Below are positions 56,449 through 61,109 of a DNA stretch of 61,109 bases, in pieces. The notes beneath the pieces were generated by a model. It was given only the letters and a program-made list of their open reading frames with translations. It made no database searches and was not told where the DNA came from. The DNA is from Rahnella aceris (GTDB lineage Bacteria > Pseudomonadota > Gammaproteobacteria > Enterobacterales > Enterobacteriaceae): the NCBI RefSeq assembly GCF_011684115.1, contig NZ_JAADJV010000002.1:1-61109 (forward strand), given 5' to 3'. The number at the start of each line of letters is the position of its first letter. The first letter of the stretch is position 1. Position numbers and translations under genes: made by a program.

Positions 56449-57522
56449 TTATTGTACTGATATTTCTATGGTTTCATTATTATTCTCATCTCCCGGGGAG
56501 ACTTCTGAATATTTTGTATGAATCGCCAGCCAGTGACGAACAAAACAATAGATGACAAAAATCAGGCAGAATAAAAATAAAGACAGCAGTTCATTTACTT
56601 TAAGAATATTTAATCCGATACCAAATGCATTCATCAAAAAAGAGCCAAGAAGAATAATACTGAGAGTTTTTTTATTGGAGAAACCATAATTTATGAGCAA
56701 GTGGTGCAGATGCGTTCTGTCTGGCTTGAAAGGAGAATGTCTTCGGATGAGACGCCCAAACATCACCGCAACCAGATCCATCAGTGGGACAGCGATCAAC
56801 CAGATTGCGGTTGCAGGTGCCATCACGGCGTTATATTCCCCGGTGGCCAGCATGATAGCCCAGATAACCGTAAACCCAAGGAATGTACTCCCCGCATCTC
56901 CCATAAAAACTTTCAACCTGGAACAGCTGACATTCAGGATAATGAAAGGAACAATTGCCGCAATAAAAAGCTGACAGTACAGCGCCATAGGTATTTTCCC
57001 TGCCACAGCAAAGCAGATTGCCAATCCCGTAAATGACAGAATACTTAACCCGCCTAACAGCCCGTCAATTCCGTCTATCATATTGAAAGCATTAACTGAT
57101 GCCCAGACAGCCAGCAATGAGACGGGGAAACTTAAGATCCCCAACCTAAGCTCGTAATTGTTCCACAAATTGCCGAAAGAGCTAATATATACGCCGTCAG
57201 ACATAATGATAATTGCACCTGCCGCCTGAACAATCACGCGAAGAAATACTGAAAGAGCATAGCGATCGTCAAGAACACCGATACAAACCAGAAGGAAGCT
57301 ACTCATCAGAAAAGCATTATTGTGCGCAACGGAAGGAAAAAAAAGTAAATTTATTACTACCACCGTGAGATAGATAGCAATGCCGCCTACCAGCGGAATA
57401 TTACTGCTGTGTTTTTTTCTGTAATCAGGCTTGTCGACCAGTTTTAATTTAATACTTACAGCCCTGGCCGCCAGTAAAAAAATAAAACAAATGATAGGGG
57501 TGACAAATAAAAATCCGTACAT
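56449..57522 (-). CDS. WecA-like undecaprenyl-phosphate sugar-1-phosphate transferase
   Basis: An integral membrane initiating transferase of the WecA/MraY-like family with about eleven helices, putting the first sugar-1-phosphate (GlcNAc-1-P in WecA) on undecaprenyl phosphate. Motifs are KPDYRKKHSSNIPLVGGIA (about 31), LDDRYALS, NAFNMIDGIDGLLGG, VFMGDAGSTFLGF and HLHHLL. The E. coli DDRFD motif is DDRYA here. I favour the ATG at 57522, with AAGGA ten bases upstream; an ATG seven codons earlier (57543) is possible. It lies 310 bp before wza and outside the ops-controlled transcript. Confidence 0.87.
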   Translation of the reverse strand: MYGFLFVTPIICFIFLLAARAVSIKLKLVDKPDYRKKHSSNIPLVGGIAIYLTVVVINLLFFPSVAHNNAFLMSSFLLVCIGVLDDRYALSVFLRVIVQAAGAIIIMSDGVYISSFGNLWNNYELRLGILSFPVSLLAVWASVNAFNMIDGIDGLLGGLSILSFTGLAICFAVAGKIPMALYCQLFIAAIVPFIILNVSCSRLKVFMGDAGSTFLGFTVIWAIMLATGEYNAVMAPATAIWLIAVPLMDLVAVMFGRLIRRHSPFKPDRTHLHHLLINYGFSNKKTLSIILLGSFLMNAFGIGLNILKVNELLSLFLFCLIFVIYCFVRHWLAIHTKYSEVSPGDENNNETIEISVQ

Positions 57523-57883
57523 CCCGTTAACATCCTTTTCCATGGAGTTTTTATTTTAACAGTTGAAGTAAGCTTGGCAATTTATAGGAACGGAAAGTAA
57601 AAAGCAACATCTGGAAACAAGTTTGATTTGAAAGTTGAGAGGGAGAACATGAAAATAACACGTACAACTAATATCACACAAAGCATACAAAAAACGAATT
57701 ATTTTCTGCAATTAATAACGCAAACAAATAATCAAACGAACTAACACAGACTATTTATATTAATGGCAATACTTGAAACAATAAAACATTCACAAAGCAT
57801 ATCAATATCATAAATAATGGAGAGGTTATTGCCTCCCCATTATTTTAAAACCAGCAAGCGGATAATTTATTTTTTACAGCAAA
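57523..57883. other. Intergenic region between speC and the polysaccharide locus
   Basis: AT-rich, about 340 bp, with no credible gene. The speC-side hairpin is listed separately. The part near 57544-57660 probably carries the promoter of the WecA-like gene. I found no ops sequence here. Confidence 0.5.
57813..57848 (-). terminator. Hairpin downstream of speC
   Basis: AATAATGGGGAGG with CCTCTCCATTATT (one mismatch, six-base loop) lies about 40 bp after the speC stop. The tail is TATG rather than a T run, so termination strength is uncertain. Confidence 0.6.
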
Positions 57884-60046
57884 TTACGCAGAAACCACAT
57901 ACCCCATCACGCGCTTCCAGCCGACCGTTTTTTTCTCAATATACACACCCTGCAATTCTGGGGAGAAACCCGGCAGCAGATTGATACCTTCTTCCAGCGC
58001 CATAAAATAGCGCTGAACCGCCCCGCCCCACAGTTCGCCCGGCACGACACATAGCACGCCAGGAGGATATGGCAGCGCGCCTTCCGCAGCGATACGGCCT
58101 TCGGCATCACCAATTGCCACCAGCTCGATGTTATCGCGGATAAACTCGTTATGCGCATCCTGCGCATTCATCACTACCTTCGGGAAACTCCTCTCACGGA
58201 ACATCTCTTTCTGTAACTCTTTCACATCAAAGCTGACGTAGAGATTATGCATTTCCTGGCACAGCTGACGGATGGTGTAATTCCGGTAGCGGTCTTCGTT
58301 TTTGCGATACACCGTCGGCAGCACTTCGCTGAGCGGCGCATCTTCTTCGATGTATTGCTCAAACCGCACCAACTCTTCCACCAGCAACTGCATTTTGGCC
58401 GGTGTTTCCGCCGGGGTAAGCAGGAACAAAATCGAGTTCAGGTCACATTTCTCCGGCACGATGCCATTCTCGCGCAGATAGTTCGCCAGAATGGTCGCCG
58501 GTATGCCGAACTCCGTGTATTTACCGCTGGAAGCATCAATGCCCGGCGTGGTCAGCAGCAGCTTGCACGGATCAACGAAATACTGTTTTTCGGCATAACC
58601 GTCGAAGGCGTGCCAGCGTTCACCCGGCACAAAATCAAAGAAACGCACATCGTTGGCCATTTCATTGGTTTCATGATCCTGCCAGCGTTTGCCGCCGACG
58701 GTTGGGGGAACAAACGGTAAAATCATCGAGCACTGATCAAGCAGCATTTTGCGGGTTTCGATGCCGAGCTTCACGCACTCCATCCACATGTGTTTTCCGC
58801 TGCCACCGGCATGAATGCGCGCATTGACGTCAAGCGCGGCAAACAGCGGATAAAACGGGCTGGTCGAAGCATGCATCATAAACGCATTGTTGAGCTTTTT
58901 ATGGCTGCAATGACGCTTCTGGCCTTTGATGTGATTGTCTTTTTTGTGGATCTGCGAGGTCTGCGAGAATCCGGCCTGCTGCTTATGTACCGACTGCGTA
59001 ACGATAATGCCAGGGTCATTTTCGTTCAGCTCCAGCAGCAGCGGCGAGCATTCTTTCATCATCGGGATGAATTGCTCGTAACCGACCCACGCGGAATCAA
59101 ACAGGATGTAATCACACAGATGACCGATTTTATCGACCACCTGACGCGCGTTGTACACGGTACCGTCATAAGTACCAAGCTGGATAATCGCCAGGCGGAA
59201 CGGACGTTTTTCAGTCGCGCGATGTGGCGCCACTTCTTTGATTTGTGCTCGCAGATAAGTTTCATCGAAACAAGCCGCATCAATGCCGCCGATAAAACCG
59301 AACGGATTACGTGCTGTTTCGAGATAAACCGGCGTAGCGCCCGCCTGCAACAGCGCACCGTGATGGTTTGATTTGTGGTTATTACGGTCGAACAGCACCA
59401 GATCGTCGCGGGTCAGCAGCGCGTTGGTGACGACTTTATTGGCCGCAGACGTGCCGTTGAGCACGAAATACGTTTTATCTGCGCTGAAGACTTTAGCCGC
59501 ATACTTTTGAGCATCTTTCGCTGAACCTTCGTGGATCAGTAAATCGCCCAGTTTGACGTCCGCATTACACATGTCGGAGCGAAAAATATTCGGGCCATAG
59601 AAATCATAAAACTGGCGCCCTGCCGGATGACGACGGAAAAACTCGCCGCCCTGATGCCCCGGACAAGCGAAAGTGGCGTTCTCCATCTCGACATACTTTT
59701 TCAGCGTATCGAAAAACGGCGGGAATAAGGCTTCTTCATAAACCTGTGCGGCAGACTCAATCTGCGCGGCATAAAATGCCTGATTGGCGTCCGATAGCGT
59801 GATTACGCCTTTCAGCAACGGCAGAAACTCAGGTGAAACCTGCTCTGTACCCTGCACCGCAACAAACGCGGGAATACCAAATCCCAGCGTTTCAATATCC
59901 GCCAGCCTGCCGTGGTTCAGGTCACCGACAGAAATAATGATGGCCGCAACGTCCGCGTAATCGGCGCGACGCAGGTCAACGACCAGACGTGCTGTCTGGA
60001 GATAAGGGGCGACGGAAGCGCTTGCTGCAAGTTTTAAGTGTTTCAT
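57884..60046 (-). CDS. speC: Ornithine decarboxylase (SpeC type)
   Basis: PLP-dependent decarboxylase of the aspartate-aminotransferase fold making putrescine from ornithine. The 720 residues align throughout with E. coli SpeC (711). The N-terminal response-regulator-like wing covers about 1-105. The core has FACPGHQGGEFFRRHPAG, NGTSAANKVVTNALL, FDRNNHKSNHHGAL and the PLP lysine in SVHKQQAGFSQTSQ (about 350). The C-terminal part ends LPYPPGVLCVVPGELWGG and GYVVSA. I judge biosynthetic SpeC rather than inducible SpeF, from position (mltC-speC-tRNA-Phe) and from alignment of the segments I recall. It has a 700-bp upstream region with small ORFs. Confidence 0.92.
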   Translation of the reverse strand: MKHLKLAASASVAPYLQTARLVVDLRRADYADVAAIIISVGDLNHGRLADIETLGFGIPAFVAVQGTEQVSPEFLPLLKGVITLSDANQAFYAAQIESAAQVYEEALFPPFFDTLKKYVEMENATFACPGHQGGEFFRRHPAGRQFYDFYGPNIFRSDMCNADVKLGDLLIHEGSAKDAQKYAAKVFSADKTYFVLNGTSAANKVVTNALLTRDDLVLFDRNNHKSNHHGALLQAGATPVYLETARNPFGFIGGIDAACFDETYLRAQIKEVAPHRATEKRPFRLAIIQLGTYDGTVYNARQVVDKIGHLCDYILFDSAWVGYEQFIPMMKECSPLLLELNENDPGIIVTQSVHKQQAGFSQTSQIHKKDNHIKGQKRHCSHKKLNNAFMMHASTSPFYPLFAALDVNARIHAGGSGKHMWMECVKLGIETRKMLLDQCSMILPFVPPTVGGKRWQDHETNEMANDVRFFDFVPGERWHAFDGYAEKQYFVDPCKLLLTTPGIDASSGKYTEFGIPATILANYLRENGIVPEKCDLNSILFLLTPAETPAKMQLLVEELVRFEQYIEEDAPLSEVLPTVYRKNEDRYRNYTIRQLCQEMHNLYVSFDVKELQKEMFRERSFPKVVMNAQDAHNEFIRDNIELVAIGDAEGRIAAEGALPYPPGVLCVVPGELWGGAVQRYFMALEEGINLLPGFSPELQGVYIEKKTVGWKRVMGYVVSA

Positions 60047-60321
60047 TCAGGCTCTCAAACGGTTAAGTAAGAGGGTGTGCCAGGTGGCACGGCAATGAGC
60101 TGGCGCATACGTCATTAAAGGTATAGAGCGCAGAGTCCAGCCCGGCAAATGACGTTGGCTAAAGCGAGATATCGAGTGCAACAGAACAATGCCGGTATGG
60201 CAAAGTGGTGACAAATCGGGTTTCAGGCCAGGCCACGTCTGATAGACAACATTAAAATCAGAGAACTGCTCTGTTTTATTCTCTGTTTTTAATAATGCCT
60301 GACAGCGAGCAAACGGTAGCC

Positions 60322-60441
60322 TTACCGCATGAAAGAGACTACAAATGGAGGAAAACTGAAATCGTGGTGTTTACAGCACCCGGAGATCATCATCAGATTG
60401 TTTGTGCACTGACGAACAGTGCGATGTGATAAACCAGCCAT
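60322..60441 (-). CDS. Small ORF in the speC leader, possible regulatory peptide
   Basis: A 39-codon frame on the speC strand, starting ATG with GAGGG about seven bases upstream and ending 275 bp before speC. Residues include SHRTVRQC and a late KHHDFSFPPF segment. E. coli speF is controlled by an ornithine-sensing leader peptide (SpeFL) upstream of the decarboxylase. The length and the His/Arg/Phe content are loosely similar, but I cannot align the HIRRT motif. It may equally be chance. Confidence 0.25.
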   Translation of the reverse strand: MAGLSHRTVRQCTNNLMMISGCCKHHDFSFPPFVVSFMR

Positions 60442-60477
60442 GCCGCAACCCTCTTGAGCTGTCGCGTGAAAACGGGA

Positions 60478-60513
60478 TCAGAGTTGTTTAATAAATCGGC
60501 GCAATAATGGCAT
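60478..60513 (-). CDS. Eleven-codon ORF in the speC leader
   Basis: ATG preceded by AGGGGGG with a six-base spacer encodes MPLLRRFIKQL and stops 36 bp before the 39-codon ORF. The strong ribosome-binding site on so short a frame suggests a leader peptide, but nothing else supports it. Confidence 0.2.
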   Translation of the reverse strand: MPLLRRFIKQL

Positions 60514-60713
60514 CTTTTACCCCCCTGTTCAACCCTGAACATTGCGCGAATTTCTTACAGAATGCGACATAGATTACGCCCGGAATTTCCGCGCTTTTCG
60601 GGATTATTGCCGGGTACGAACGGGGTAAGCGGCCTGAACCCTAAGTTAAATCGTCAAATTGTCGTAAAAAGCATCAGTCGGTTGACGAACCCCGCGGTTG
60701 TCACAAAAAGCCG

Positions 60714-60742
60714 TTGACGGCACATGCCCGATACGGTTTAAT
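60714..60742 (+). promoter_or_regulatory. Promoter of tRNA-Phe
   Basis: TTGACG (60714-60719), a 17-bp spacer and TTTAAT (60737-60742) are followed by the GC-rich discriminator GCGCCCC, typical of stringently controlled stable-RNA promoters. The expected start is just before the tRNA. Confidence 0.85.
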
Positions 60743-60752
60743 GCGCCCCGTT

Positions 60753-60828
60753 GCCCGGATAGCTCAGTCGGTAGAGCAAGGGATTGAAAATCCCTGTGTC
60801 CTTGGTTCGATTCCGAGTCCGGGCACCA
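60753..60828 (+). tRNA. tRNA-Phe (GAA)
   Basis: A 76-base tRNA with the acceptor pairs GCCCGGA/TCCGGGC, the D-loop AGCTCAGTCGGTAGAGC, anticodon loop TTGAAAA with anticodon GAA, the T-arm GGTTCGATTCC and an encoded CCA end. It corresponds to pheV by position (after speC) in E. coli. tRNA-Phe genes at this place are frequent integration sites for genomic islands. Confidence 0.98.
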
Positions 60829-60837
60829 TATTTAAAG

Positions 60838-60861
60838 AAACCCGCCTATGGCGGGTTTTTT
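60838..60861 (+). terminator. Terminator of tRNA-Phe
   Basis: A CCCGCC stem, TAT loop, GGCGGG arm and T6. Confidence 0.92.
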
Positions 60862-60995
60862 GCTTTCAGAGATACGGACTCTCCATCGAACTTCGTTCGA
60901 TGACTCGCCTTGACAGGCTCGCCCTGCGGGCCAACGGCAAAGCCGTTGTTCAAACGCCTGCGGCGTTAGTCCGGGTCCGGGCGCCCTATTTAAAG

Positions 60996-61019
60996 AAACC
61001 CGCCTATGGCGGGTTTTTT
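60996..61019 (+). terminator. Duplicated terminator in the second repeat unit
   Basis: An exact copy of the tRNA-Phe terminator 158 bp downstream, within the tandem repeat. Confidence 0.9.
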
Positions 61020-61109
61020 GCTTTCAGAGATACGGACTCTCCATCGAACTTCGTTCGATGACTCGCCTTGACAGGCTCGCCCTGCGGGCCAACGGCAAAG
61101 CCGTTGTTC

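Larger units (their letters stand above)
60047..60752. other. Long region between speC and tRNA-Phe
   Basis: About 700 bp between divergent transcripts. The tRNA promoter lies at its right end. The speC side carries two short minus-strand ORFs with Shine-Dalgarno-like sequences (60478-60513 and 60322-60441) and several small inverted repeats, for example CAGAG/CTCTG near 60260. No larger gene is present. Confidence 0.5.
60817..61109 (+). repeat. 158-bp tandem repeat of the tRNA-Phe tail
   Basis: The sequence from GTCCGGGC inside the tRNA 3' end (60817) recurs at 60975 with a period of 158 bp. From 60829 and 60987 the two copies are identical up to the window edge. Each unit contains an intrinsic terminator and several small palindromes (ATCGAAC/GTTCGAT, AACGGC/GCCGTT). 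The second copy carries only the last part of a tRNA acceptor, with substitutions, so it is not a functional tRNA. Confidence 0.95.

Noticed and set aside
44845..57522. Colanic acid (wca) cluster
   Set aside because: wza-wzb-wzc are present, but the wca transferases, the gmd/fcl/manC sugar genes and a WcaJ-type initiator are missing; the initiator is WecA-like.
60975..60990. A second tRNA gene after tRNA-Phe
   Set aside because: Only the last acceptor bases recur, with substitutions; no D-, anticodon or T-arm is present.

Overview
The window reads as a chromosomal segment of an enterobacterium of the Yersiniaceae type (Rahnella, Ewingella, Rouxiella or Serratia-like). The backbone order matches the E. 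coli stretch fbaA-pgk-epd-tktA-loiP-speA-metK-galP-sprT-endA-rsmE-gshB-yqgE-ruvX-yggR-yggS-yggT-yggU-rdgB-hemW-yggN-yggL-trmB-mutY-yggX-mltC-speC-tRNA-Phe. proC between yggS and yggT, and glsB beside yggN, are arrangements I associate with Yersinia and Serratia relatives rather than E. coli. The genus is an inference. I see no transposase, integrase, phage gene, rRNA or CRISPR array.

Layout. 1-1197: a lac repressor gene and, at the very edge, a lac promoter/operator pointing out of the window toward a presumed lacZ. 1263-7290 (minus strand): central carbon genes fbaA, pgk, epd and tktA, with Cra-type operators before epd. 7539-8291: loiP. 8846-15903: a sigma/type-1-like chaperone-usher fimbrial operon (major pilin, chaperone, usher, three minor pilins, two-domain adhesin), sitting where E. 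coli has speB. 15975-18093: speA with a small overlapping upstream ORF. 18838-19989: metK. 20499-27667: a second fimbrial operon of the alpha (CS1/Cbl) class with two chaperones and two tip adhesins whose last 510 bp are nearly identical. 27755-29370: galP with FNR-, GalR- and CRP-type sites. 29461-44796: conserved housekeeping genes (DNA repair, redox, proline, nucleotide sanitation, tRNA modification, peptidoglycan turnover). 44845-57522 (minus strand): a Wzx/Wzy-dependent exopolysaccharide locus in the mltC-speC interval, with an RfaH ops element before wza. 57884-60046: speC with an unusually long leader. 60753-60828: tRNA-Phe, followed by a 158-bp tandem duplication that starts inside the tRNA 3' end and runs off the window.

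How the genes work together. LacI and GalP/GalR-type control link lactose and galactose use to glycolysis and the pentose phosphate branch. The two fimbrial operons and the polysaccharide locus are accessory surface modules at three backbone positions (loiP-speA, metK-galP, mltC-speC). They are visibly AT-richer in their leaders, and in the polysaccharide case throughout, so they probably arrived by transfer. speA, metK and speC together supply polyamine precursors. speB, normally beside speA, is not in the window.

Most notable items: the duplicated tip adhesin with a shared C-terminal domain; the polysaccharide locus with its own WecA-like initiator, ops site and a secreted beta-helix protein; the tandem repeat of the tRNA-Phe tail; and the upstream ORFs in the speC and speA leaders.
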